In this document: positions 1-6,076 of the stretch, piece after piece
How positions within the stretch are numbered: the stretch's first letter is position 1
Layout: every line of letters starts with the position of its first letter
Assembly: GCA_040752635.1 (NCBI GenBank)
Contig: JBFMGS010000090.1
Coordinates: 1 to 6,609, forward strand
Source of the DNA: JBFMGS01 sp040752635
GTDB lineage: Bacteria > Bacillota > SHA-98 > UBA4971
Direction of reading: 5' to 3'
Length of the DNA stretch: 6,609 nt
The notes under the pieces: generated by a model
What the model saw: only the letters and a program-made list of their open reading frames with translations
Database searches by the model: none
What the model was told of the DNA's origin: nothing
Translations under genes and position numbers: made by a program

Positions 1-11
1 TAGAAATATAT

Positions 12-43
12 GCACATTTTGGTTAGCCTCGCGCATATAGATA
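12..43 (+). promoter_or_regulatory. Possible mother-cell sigma promoter before the first SPOCS gene (weak)
   Basis: An AT-rich patch in an otherwise GC-rich region contains CATATAGATA (34-43), close to the sigma-K/sigma-E -10 types (CATAnnnTA and CATACAnT) but not an exact match. A CACA at 13-16 lies 17 nt upstream, at the right distance for a sigma-K -35 (mACm). SipL-type genes are known to be expressed in the mother cell, so such a promoter is expected. The match is short and imperfect and the upstream sequence is cut by the window edge, so this is only a candidate. Confidence 0.22.
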
Positions 44-82
44 AATGAAAGCGAGTGTACGGCTCCACGTTTGCATTGAGAA

Positions 83-98
83 AGGGGGAGAGGAGATG
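83..98 (+). promoter_or_regulatory. Ribosome binding site that fixes the start of SPOCS gene 1
   Basis: A purine-rich AGGGGG core (83-88) stands 7 nt before ATG 96, and a second GAGGAG directly abuts the ATG. The in-frame ATG at 45, 17 codons upstream, has no Shine-Dalgarno sequence, and the extra residues (MKASVRLHVCIEKGGEE) are partly a read-through of the binding site itself. The start is therefore placed at 96. Confidence 0.8.
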
Positions 99-1688
99 GC
101 TGTGGGTGTCGAGCTCAAAGAGGAACTGCTAAAGGTTGAACAGGTCGTCGGCGAAACCACGGCGCGCAAGGTCATACGCGAGTTGCTCACGATTCCAGAG
201 AACCTGCCCACCGCTGAGAAAATCATCAGCGTTGACGTGGATATCCTGACCACTTCGTTCCAGCTCATAAAGGGCAAAGTCCTTGTGGAGGGCACGGCCA
301 GGGTGCGGGTTCTCTTCGTGGCGCGGGTAGCTGCCGGCACCCAACCGGTGCAGGTCTTTGAGCAAGATGTCTCCTTTGAGATCATCGCGGAGGTGCCTGG
401 CACGGATCCTGCGATGAACGCCTTCATCGATGTGAAGATACACGATGTGGCGTTCGATCTGGTGGACATGAGGACCGTGGATGTGCGGGTTGTGATTTCT
501 GCGTTCGTTAAGGTCACCAAGACCGAGCAGATCGAGGTGGTGACCGAGGTTACGGGCCCGCCGGACCTCCAGGTGGCAAGGGAGCTTCTCAAAGTGGAGG
601 ATGTTGTAGGGGAGGCTCAGGCGCAGGCTCTTGTTGCCGGCAGGCTCGTGGTTCCGCCGGAGAAGCCGGACATCGAGTCGGTCATCAGCGTGGAGGCGAA
701 GCCACGCCTGACGGATGTTCAAGTCCTCGACGGTCAGGTCATTGTGGAAGGTTTGATTGACGTTGACGTGCTTTACGCCGCTGTGCCTCACGACCCGTAT
801 ATACCCAGGCTGCCGGTGCACTTTTTCTCGGCGCAGCTTCGCTTCTCACAGGTCATAGAGGTGCCCGGCGCGGCGGTTGGCATGCGGGCTCAGGTAAGGC
901 TTGTGCTTGAGGCAGTGAGCTTTGACGAGCTCGACTTCCGCACGGTCAGCGTGGACATAGTCCTGAAGCTGACCGCGAAGGTGACGGTCGTCAGGCAGCT
1001 CGAGGTCGTCACTGACGTCACGTCCAAGAAAGTGGTTCTCGACGTTGAGAAGCGGTTGCTCCGGGTGGAGGACGTCATCGGCGAGGATACGGCGCAGACA
1101 ATACTGAAGGAAACCCTGGAAGTCCCCAGGGAGAAGCCGAACATCGAGCGTATCCTGAGGATCGACACATCCGTCAGAGAGGCGTCCACCAGGATCATCG
1201 ATGGCAAAGTCATCGTCGAAGGCGTCATAGAACTCCAGACGCTCTACGTGGCCCAGACGCCCGAGCGTGATCAGCCGGTTCACCACATGGCGCACAGGAT
1301 CAAGTTCACCCAGATCGTCGAGGTGCCTGGCACGCAGGAAGGGTTCATCGCCGAGACGCGCATCACCATTGAACACGTCGATTTTGAGTTAGTTGAAGAC
1401 AGACGCTTTACCGCAAAGGTTCTGGTCGGCGTATTCGCCAAGGTCACCGAGCCCGTGCAGCTTAATGTCGTGGTCAACGTGGTCGTCGTTACGCCTCCTG
1501 AGGTGCCCTGTGCACAGCCGACCATCGTCATGGTCACGATCCAGCCGGGCGATACCCTCTGGGCTATCGCACGGAAATACAACACGACGGTCGAGGCGAT
1601 CATCCAGGCAAATCCCAGCATACAGCCGGAGAACCTGCAGGTGGGCCAGGTGATCCAGGTTCCAGCCTGTCCGCCTCCCAAGGGGTAA
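96..1688 (+). CDS. SPOCS (DUF3794) x3 + C-terminal LysM protein, SipL-like spore envelope protein (SPOCS gene 1)
   Basis: This 530-residue protein has three tandem SipL/SPOCS modules, at about 11-152, 163-310 and 321-462. Each opens with a V-(V/I)-G-E box (LLKVEQVVGE, LLKVEDVVGE, LLRVEDVIGE), continues with an IP/VP-x-x-x-P box, then a G-(K/Q)-V-(L/I)-VEG strand, an LFVA or LY(A/V)A strand, a PV(H/Q) turn and an EVPG box, and closes on VVT(D/E)V or a variant. A LysM domain follows at about 477-523 (PGDTLWAIARKYNTTVEAI). No signal peptide or membrane helix is seen. In Clostridioides difficile, SipL binds the coat ATPase SpoIVA through its LysM and tethers the coat to the forespore; Bacillus SpoVID is a functional counterpart. 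A similar mother-cell role is inferred here. The only two cysteines (C472, C525) flank the LysM. The family call is strong; orthology to SipL itself is not established, since two related genes follow. Confidence 0.88.
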   Translation: MAVGVELKEELLKVEQVVGETTARKVIRELLTIPENLPTAEKIISVDVDILTTSFQLIKGKVLVEGTARVRVLFVARVAAGTQPVQVFEQDVSFEIIAEVPGTDPAMNAFIDVKIHDVAFDLVDMRTVDVRVVISAFVKVTKTEQIEVVTEVTGPPDLQVARELLKVEDVVGEAQAQALVAGRLVVPPEKPDIESVISVEAKPRLTDVQVLDGQVIVEGLIDVDVLYAAVPHDPYIPRLPVHFFSAQLRFSQVIEVPGAAVGMRAQVRLVLEAVSFDELDFRTVSVDIVLKLTAKVTVVRQLEVVTDVTSKKVVLDVEKRLLRVEDVIGEDTAQTILKETLEVPREKPNIERILRIDTSVREASTRIIDGKVIVEGVIELQTLYVAQTPERDQPVHHMAHRIKFTQIVEVPGTQEGFIAETRITIEHVDFELVEDRRFTAKVLVGVFAKVTEPVQLNVVVNVVVVTPPEVPCAQPTIVMVTIQPGDTLWAIARKYNTTVEAIIQANPSIQPENLQVGQVIQVPACPPPKG

Positions 1689-1757
1689 GCCGAGAACTCG
1701 TCGGGTGGCCTGTTGACGCGTCTCCTTCGCGACTTCAGTGTGACGACCGGGCGTCGA

Positions 1758-1794
1758 GACAAAGGCCACGGGAACCGTGCCCGTGGCCTTTGTC
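1758..1794 (+). terminator. Perfect 15-bp hairpin after SPOCS gene 1, terminator-like but without a U-tract
   Basis: GACAAAGGCCACGGG (1758-1772) pairs perfectly with CCCGTGGCCTTTGTC (1780-1794) around a 7-nt loop (AACCGTG). It begins 70 nt after the stop of gene 1. The stem is long and GC-rich, but CCGAACGG follows rather than a run of T, so it is not a textbook intrinsic terminator. It could reduce read-through, protect the 3' end of the mRNA, or act on both strands. The structure is certain; the function is inferred. Confidence 0.6.
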
Positions 1795-1890
1795 CGAACG
1801 GATCACGGCATTCGTCCCGGAACCCGCTGACGCCGCGAGGGACGAAATCTGACAACGTTTCGGACGCGCGGCGGGTGGTAGCGTGGGCGC

Positions 1891-1917
1891 GGGCGGTAGG
1901 AGGTGTGGGCGGTAGGA
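1891..1917 (+). repeat. Short G-rich direct repeat in the gap before SPOCS gene 2
   Basis: GGGCGGTAGGA occurs at 1891-1901 and again at 1907-1917 with a 16-nt period, inside a G-rich stretch (about 1870-1920) that also contains related GCGGGTGGTAG. No convincing sigma-A or mother-cell promoter was seen in the 279-nt gap between genes 1 and 2, so this is the only other structure besides the hairpin. No function can be assigned. Confidence 0.5.
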
Positions 1918-1950
1918 TGAGTTGCGGTGAGTTGGATGCGATTGCGTGAA

Positions 1951-1970
1951 AAGGAGGGAGAAAGCAAATG
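1951..1970 (+). promoter_or_regulatory. Strong ribosome binding site of SPOCS gene 2
   Basis: AAGGAGG (1951-1957) lies 10 nt before ATG 1968. It is a near-perfect anti-16S match and the clearest translation signal in the cluster, supporting this start and independent translation of gene 2 despite the 279-nt gap from gene 1. Confidence 0.8.
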
Positions 1971-3386
1971 GTTTTGAGGAGGGAGCGGCTTAAGCTCTTC
2001 GAGGTCGTCGGGGAGAACGTCGTAAACGTCACCTTGAGAAGCGTGCAGCCGGTGCCCGCGGGAAAGCCTGACGTCCAGAAGATCTTGAGCATAGTCAATG
2101 TAACAGTCTCAGCGACCGGGACACCTCTGCCGAACAAGGTCGTGGTGGAAGGCACGGCGACGGTGCAGACCATATACGTTGCAGCTTTACCTGACCAGCC
2201 CGTTCATCACATGGAGCATACCATAAGCTTCCTTCAGTTCGTAGATGTGCCTGGAGCGCAGCCGGGGATGACGGTGCTCGTAAGGCCGCGGGTCACGTTC
2301 TCGGACATAGTGATAAGAGCGCCCAGGGAAGTTGAGATCGAGCTCATCATAGAGCTGTTCGTAAAAGTGACGATGCTTGTGCAACTCGACGTTGTCACCG
2401 ATGTGATGTTCAAGAGCATCCCGGTGAAGGTCGATAAGCAGCTTGTGCGGGCCGAACGGGTGATCGGTGAGAACACGGGGCAGGTCATTCTTAGCAATGT
2501 GTTGCCGGTGCCGCCTGGCAAGCCGCCTGTTCAGAAGATCTTGAGCATTATCAGCACAGAGGTGTTGCCGACAGAGGTGAGGGTGATCCCGGATCTCGTC
2601 ATAATACAGGGGCAGGTCAGGACGCAGATACTGTACGTTGCAGCTCAGCCGGATCAGCCAGTCCACCAGATGCACCAGACGGTGAACTTCCTCGTGACTA
2701 TCAGGATCCCGGGAGCCATGCCGGGCCTCATGGTCGAGATCTTCCCCACCGTCGAGTTTGCGCGGGCGACCGTCGTCGATCCGATGACGATCATGCAGGA
2801 CCTCATCATCAGCATATTTGCGAAAGTCACTGAGATCCAGCAGATGAGGGTCGTGACCGACGTAAGGTCCGACAGGATCCCGATAAACGTTATCTGGCAG
2901 CTTGTGGCGATTGAGGACGTGGTCAACGAGGTGACCCAGCAGGTCAATGTGCGCCAGGAGACAACGATTCCACAGGCAAAGCCTCCTGCAGCGAAGATCA
3001 TCGAAGTCTTCAGTTCCGCTGTGCAGATAACACGAGCCGACATCCTCGATGGTAAGGTGATCATCGAAGGAACGCTTGTCTTGCAGGTCATATATGTGGC
3101 AGCCCAGCCGGATCAGCCCGTGCACCATACTCACCTCGAGATACCGTTCACAACGTTCGTTGAGCTCCCTGGCGCGTTCCCTGGCATGAACCTCCTGGTG
3201 AGACCGAGAGTGGAGTTCGCGTCGGTCCAACTGCTCCCAGTCGGGGTGACGCCGCCGCCGACCATCGGCACCAGGGACATACTGGTCGATGCCATCATCG
3301 AGCTGTTCGTGAAGGTTACCAAGACCGTGCAGAAGCGCGTGGTCACCGACGTGCTCGTGCCGGAGGAGTTCAGGGACATGAATTGA
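1968..3386 (+). CDS. SPOCS (DUF3794) x3 protein without LysM (SPOCS gene 2)
   Basis: This 472-residue protein consists almost wholly of three SPOCS modules, at about 8-146, 155-298 and 308-462. It ends ten residues after the last module (LVPEEFRDMN), so the LysM of its neighbours is absent; the stop is clean and no LysM remnant is visible before gene 3. Each module keeps the Y-V-A-A-x-P-D-Q-P-V-H box (about 70-80, 223-233, 376-386), more uniform than in genes 1 and 3. The module starts FEVVGE and RAERVIGE are canonical, while the third is IEDVVNE. No cysteine, one tryptophan, no signal peptide and no membrane segment were found. The likely role is a structural mother-cell protein in spore envelope assembly. 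Lacking LysM, it would not be expected to contact SpoIVA or peptidoglycan as SipL does; it may pair with the flanking proteins (inference). Family assignment is firm, function is not. Confidence 0.85.
   Translation: MVLRRERLKLFEVVGENVVNVTLRSVQPVPAGKPDVQKILSIVNVTVSATGTPLPNKVVVEGTATVQTIYVAALPDQPVHHMEHTISFLQFVDVPGAQPGMTVLVRPRVTFSDIVIRAPREVEIELIIELFVKVTMLVQLDVVTDVMFKSIPVKVDKQLVRAERVIGENTGQVILSNVLPVPPGKPPVQKILSIISTEVLPTEVRVIPDLVIIQGQVRTQILYVAAQPDQPVHQMHQTVNFLVTIRIPGAMPGLMVEIFPTVEFARATVVDPMTIMQDLIISIFAKVTEIQQMRVVTDVRSDRIPINVIWQLVAIEDVVNEVTQQVNVRQETTIPQAKPPAAKIIEVFSSAVQITRADILDGKVIIEGTLVLQVIYVAAQPDQPVHHTHLEIPFTTFVELPGAFPGMNLLVRPRVEFASVQLLPVGVTPPPTIGTRDILVDAIIELFVKVTKTVQKRVVTDVLVPEEFRDMN
2076..2548 (+). 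repeat. Exact 17-nt DNA repeat between modules 1 and 2 of SPOCS gene 2
   Basis: CAGAAGATCTTGAGCAT occurs at 2076-2092 and at 2532-2548, at equivalent places in modules 1 and 2 (protein VQKILSI in both). The sequence around both copies is also similar, including the preceding VP-x-GKP segment. This points to internal duplication, or gene conversion, of the modules, and is not a separate element. Confidence 0.6.
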
Positions 3387-3492
3387 GAACCGTCGCGACG
3401 AGACACAAACCACATCGTGTAGCTGCGGGGGACGGCCTCTGGGAAGCATCCGGGACCGTCTTCCGCGCTTGTGGCGGCCGTTGCAGGGTGGG

Positions 3493-3501
3493 CATATCAT
3501 A
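3493..3501 (+). promoter_or_regulatory. CATATCATA, sigma-K/E-type -10 candidate before SPOCS gene 3
   Basis: CATATCATA fits the sigma-K -10 pattern CATAnnnTA exactly and lies in the 150-nt gap between genes 2 and 3, 36 nt before the GTG start. It is an AT-rich island in GC-rich surroundings. No good -35 (mACm for sigma-K, ATA for sigma-E) is visible about 16 nt upstream, where the sequence is GC-rich. The gap also holds a decamer palindrome CGTCGCGACG (3391-3400) and a weak GACGG/CCGTC stem, neither clearly a terminator. Confidence 0.3.
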
Positions 3502-3520
3502 TCCTAGTAGAGGTTTTGCA

Positions 3521-3539
3521 GGAAGGGGGGAAATAGGTG
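3521..3539 (+). promoter_or_regulatory. Ribosome binding site of SPOCS gene 3 (GTG start)
   Basis: GGAAGGGGGG (3521-3530) ends 6 nt before GTG 3537. The first domain strand begins soon after this codon (about residue 13), so the GTG is the natural start. Confidence 0.75.
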
Positions 3540-5168
3540 TCTGAAGGCGTAATCGCTTCGGACTTGGGACGTAAGAAGGTCAAAGTAGATGTGATAGTCG
3601 CTGATGTCAGCGCCGATATCGTAGTGAGCGGGCGGCTGACTGTGCCGCCTCCCAAGCCCGATATCGCATCGATCCTTGACACACAGGCGAGAGTCGCCAT
3701 TACGCAGGTGTCGGTCATCCCGAGCAAAGTAGTGATCCAGGGGAACGTAGAGGTGAACGTCCTCTATGTCTCCACGGCGCCATCGCAGCCTGTCCATTTC
3801 TTCGAGGGCACGCTGCCCTTGTTCGGCAGTGTGCATGTTCCGGGGATATTTCCGAGCATGATCCCCGAGGTGCGCGTAGTCGCCGTTTTCGCTACTGCCC
3901 GGCTCGTCGATCCGAGAACCGTTGACGTCAACGTACTCGTATCTGTGAGGGTGCGCGTGGTCAGGGAGGAGATAATCCCGGTTGTCATCAAGGTGCCGCC
4001 CATTATTGTGCCCGCGGTGGAAGTGCCAGTTGTACCGGTGGTGAAGGAAAAAGTCGTCGCCGTCGAGCGGGTTGTGCTCGAAGGGGAAGCCCAGACCATC
4101 GCAGTTGGGACGATATCCATACCACCCGATAAGCCAAGTGTCGACAAGATCATCCGAACGGATGCTGTGGCGTCTGTGACCAGCGTGAGAGTACTGCACG
4201 GCAAGGTCGTCGTAAGCGGGGTCGTCTCTGTGCGGATACTCTATGTGGCGCTGGCTCCCGGCCAACCGGTGTTCTCAGTAGACGGAGCCATCACTTTCAG
4301 CACGATCGTCAGCCTGCCCGGCGTGGTGCCAAGTATGTTTGCGTTCGCGTCGGTGCACATTGAGGCGGTTGACACGGATATCGTGGGCCCACGTACGCTG
4401 AGGGTAAGAGCGGTCGTGCGTGTTTCTGTGGTCGTCATGGTTGAGAAAGAGGTTACTCTGATCACGGCTGTGAAGGATCTCCCGGCCCCGCTCATAGCTG
4501 TCAAACGGGACTTCCTGGTGGAAGAGATCGTTGGTCAGGTGGAGGATGACTCCTCGGTCACGGTGCGTCTTATCGTGCCCACCGCGCTACCGGACATCGG
4601 CAGGGTGATCCAGGCCTTTGCCCGTCCCAGGGTAGTCAAAGTCGTCGTGCTTGACGGCATAGTAATTGTGGAGGGGACCCTCAGGGTCACCGTCCTTTTC
4701 GCGACGCTCCCTGCACAAAGGGTATTCGCCGTCGTGGAAACGGTGCCGTTCACGGTTACTCTTCGCGTGACCAAGGCGATTCCGGCCCTTTTCGCTGTGG
4801 CTGATGTTGATGTAGTCAAGGTGACTGCCGTACCGGTCGATCCCAGGTCAGCAAACGTTAAGGTCGTGCTGCGAGGCTGGACCATGGTGACTCGTGTTGA
4901 CACGGTGTCGGCGGTGGTAGACGTTAACCCATCGGGCGAGGGAGCAGGTGCGTCTGCCGCATCGTCCGGATCTGGCGCGCTGCCAGGCCCACCGGTAGGC
5001 GCAGAGCCGGCCGGGGCAACGGGGCGGGTCCATGTCGTGAAAATCGGAGAAACCCTGTTCCAGATAGCGCAGCGCTACGGCACTACCGTGGCGGCCATCG
5101 TGCAGGCGAACAACATCGCAGACCCCGACCGCATCGAGGTTGGCGACACGATCGTGATTCCAGGATAG
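3537..5168 (+). CDS. Diverged SPOCS (DUF3794) x3 + LysM protein, very valine-rich (SPOCS gene 3)
   Basis: This 543-residue protein has three SPOCS modules, at about 13-145, 169-312 and 320-462, a Gly/Ala/Ser/Pro linker (464-497) and a C-terminal LysM (about 498-542, with KIGETLFQIAQRYGTT and the final VGDTIVIPG). It is the most diverged of the three. Module 1 lacks the V-(V/I)-G-E box, module 2 has VVLEGE, and module 3 replaces the QPVH turn with AQRVF. The strands GKVVVSG and GIVIVEG and the LYV or LFA strands still identify the modules. A Val/Pro-rich stretch (147-170) separates modules 1 and 2. I count 127 valines in 543 residues, about 23%, and no cysteine. No signal peptide is present. 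The role is inferred to be in mother-cell spore envelope morphogenesis, with the LysM contacting SpoIVA or cortex peptidoglycan. Unlike in gene 1, this LysM has no flanking cysteines. Confidence 0.85.
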   Translation: MSEGVIASDLGRKKVKVDVIVADVSADIVVSGRLTVPPPKPDIASILDTQARVAITQVSVIPSKVVIQGNVEVNVLYVSTAPSQPVHFFEGTLPLFGSVHVPGIFPSMIPEVRVVAVFATARLVDPRTVDVNVLVSVRVRVVREEIIPVVIKVPPIIVPAVEVPVVPVVKEKVVAVERVVLEGEAQTIAVGTISIPPDKPSVDKIIRTDAVASVTSVRVLHGKVVVSGVVSVRILYVALAPGQPVFSVDGAITFSTIVSLPGVVPSMFAFASVHIEAVDTDIVGPRTLRVRAVVRVSVVVMVEKEVTLITAVKDLPAPLIAVKRDFLVEEIVGQVEDDSSVTVRLIVPTALPDIGRVIQAFARPRVVKVVVLDGIVIVEGTLRVTVLFATLPAQRVFAVVETVPFTVTLRVTKAIPALFAVADVDVVKVTAVPVDPRSANVKVVLRGWTMVTRVDTVSAVVDVNPSGEGAGASAASSGSGALPGPPVGAEPAGATGRVHVVKIGETLFQIAQRYGTTVAAIVQANNIADPDRIEVGDTIVIPG

Positions 5169-5185
5169 ACTCATGTTGAGAGTCT
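5167..5185 (+). other. Small inverted repeat overlapping the stop of SPOCS gene 3
   Basis: AGACTC (5167-5172) and GAGTCT (5180-5185) form a 6-bp stem with a 7-nt loop starting inside the TAG stop codon. It precedes the larger hairpin by about a dozen nucleotides and may be a minor part of the same 3' end. Confidence 0.35.
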
Positions 5186-5196
5186 GTACAATTTCT

Positions 5197-5238
5197 ATCC
5201 CCGCACCTCGGAGGACATCCTCTCCGAGGTGCGGGGGT
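5197..5238 (+). terminator. Strong hairpin between the convergent SPOCS gene 3 and the toxin gene
   Basis: CCCCGCACCTCGGAG (5199-5213) pairs perfectly with CTCCGAGGTGCGGGG (5222-5236) around an 8-nt loop, and the stem extends by a G-T wobble and an A-T pair to 5197/5238. It lies 28 nt after the stop of gene 3 and between two converging transcription units, so it could serve both strands. No T-run follows on either strand. A second small stem (GGTGC/GCACC, about 5236-5255) adjoins it. The structure is certain; terminator function is likely but not proven. Confidence 0.65.
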
Positions 5239-5334
5239 GCATGCTTAAAAGCACCTCCTGGACTCCCTGCCCCCTTGGAGACCTAATACAGCCGACGTCG
5301 GATTTCGGTCATTCCACCGCCGGATTTCCTCCCC

Positions 5335-5697
5335 CTACTTGTGTCTGAGGAGGCGCTGTCCAGCTATTCTGTATACCTCACCGCCTGCCCTCGGCCCCAC
5401 TGCGATGACCTCCATGACGACGGTATCCTCCCTCTCAAGTGGCCGGTATATAATCCGCATTCCGTGTCTCCTGAGTTTGATCTTGGCAATGCCCGCCAGG
5501 TTCCGGCCAAGCGGTTCGCCTAGCCCCCGAGGCCTTAATAGGGGGCCTACTTCGGCTTGCCTGATTATTGCCGCTATCACGAGATCGCGTATCGAGGGGT
5601 CAAGTGATTCAATGTCGGCTACGGCCTTTTCAAGGAGTTTTACGACAGTTCGGCACTTGCCTTGCAAAAGGTCATTGATTCCCTGTTCAATGTTCAT
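5335..5697 (-). CDS. RelE/ParE-family toxin of a type II toxin-antitoxin pair
   Basis: The 120-residue product has a RelE/ParE-like C-terminal half: G64-RNLAGIAKIKLRRHGMRIIY (to Y84), then VVMEVIAVGPR (to R103) and EVYRIAGQRL (107-116). This follows the usual order of a basic strand ending in R-I-I-Y, a hydrophobic strand ending in G-x-R, and a final E-V-Y-x-x-A-x-x-R-L helix. RelE toxins usually cut mRNA on the ribosome and ParE toxins inhibit gyrase; which applies here cannot be told. About 35-40 N-terminal residues precede the part that resembles the core, so it is longer than a typical 85-100-residue member. The ATG at 5697 overlaps the antitoxin stop as ATGA, with a GGGGAG Shine-Dalgarno (5706-5711) 8 nt upstream, so the pair is translationally coupled. 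The reading frame is intact. Confidence 0.75.
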   Translation of the reverse strand: MNIEQGINDLLQGKCRTVVKLLEKAVADIESLDPSIRDLVIAAIIRQAEVGPLLRPRGLGEPLGRNLAGIAKIKLRRHGMRIIYRPLEREDTVVMEVIAVGPRAGGEVYRIAGQRLLRHK

Positions 5698-6068
5698 TCT
5701 TCTAGCTCCCCGCTCTCAAGCAAACGGGTCACTTCATCAAGGTCAATACCGAGCCTCTCGACTGCCTCTGCCAGGGATACGGTTGCAGGGTCATTCAGTC
5801 TAGCCTTCACGTCCTCCACGAGGAGATCATCTATCGCTTCTTCCACCAGTTCTCTCAGTGTCAGCAGTTCCTTGAGAAGGTCAAGGTTCACAAGAGCAGC
5901 CTGAGCGCCCGGTTTCTTTGCGTTTTGGACTACGTAGACTTCAGCGCCTTCCTTGCAGGCGTACGCGTCGAGTATCTTGGTAAGCTGTCCCTTGCGGGTT
6001 AGGTCTGTTACCTGCAGAATGTTGTGCCTGACGAAATCCAGGACCGACGCGGGAATCTCTTTTGACAA
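5694..6068 (-). CDS. Phd/YefM-like antitoxin, first gene of the toxin-antitoxin operon
   Basis: The 124-residue product resembles Phd/YefM antitoxins. An N-terminal segment (about 17-69: ILQVTDLTRKGQLTKILDAY, then EVYVVQN and AALVNLDLLKELL) matches the DNA-binding, dimerising part. It is followed by an acidic helical tail (LRELVEEAIDDLLVEDVKARL) of the kind that wraps and neutralises the toxin. A further segment (about 95-124, SLAEAVERLGIDLDEVTRLL) resembles tails seen on some antitoxins. The start is placed at TTG 6068: a GGGAGG (6077-6082) sits 8 nt upstream, whereas the longer GTG start at 6077 lies inside that binding site. The gene precedes the toxin and overlaps it by 4 nt. It probably represses its own promoter alone or with the toxin (family knowledge; a palindrome is present upstream). 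Confidence 0.75.
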   Translation of the reverse strand: MSKEIPASVLDFVRHNILQVTDLTRKGQLTKILDAYACKEGAEVYVVQNAKKPGAQAALVNLDLLKELLTLRELVEEAIDDLLVEDVKARLNDPATVSLAEAVERLGIDLDEVTRLLESGELEE

Positions 6069-6076
6069 CGCGGCCA

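Noticed and set aside
45..95. Longer start for SPOCS gene 1 at ATG 45
   Set aside because: No ribosome binding site upstream of 45; the proposed extension encodes the binding site of ATG 96, which is well placed.
1713..1949. 78-residue plus-strand frame in the gap between genes 1 and 2
   Set aside because: Contains the hairpin, starts without a Shine-Dalgarno sequence, and its product is unrecognisable and Arg/Gly-rich.
1280..2173. 297-residue minus-strand frame spanning the end of gene 1, the gap and the start of gene 2
   Set aside because: Crosses the 15-bp hairpin and two well-supported genes, with no recognisable domain.
2187..3500. 437-residue open frame on the minus strand across SPOCS gene 2
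   Set aside because: Shadow of the GC-rich plus-strand gene: rich in His, Arg and Asp, with no ribosome binding site or family resemblance, while the opposite frame gives clear SPOCS modules.
3504..4265. 253-residue minus-strand frame within SPOCS gene 3
   Set aside because: Antisense shadow with a His/Arg/Asp-rich artefact composition.
5339..5803. 154-residue plus-strand frame opposite the toxin and antitoxin genes
   Set aside because: Antisense shadow; the minus-strand frames match known toxin and antitoxin families and overlap by ATGA.
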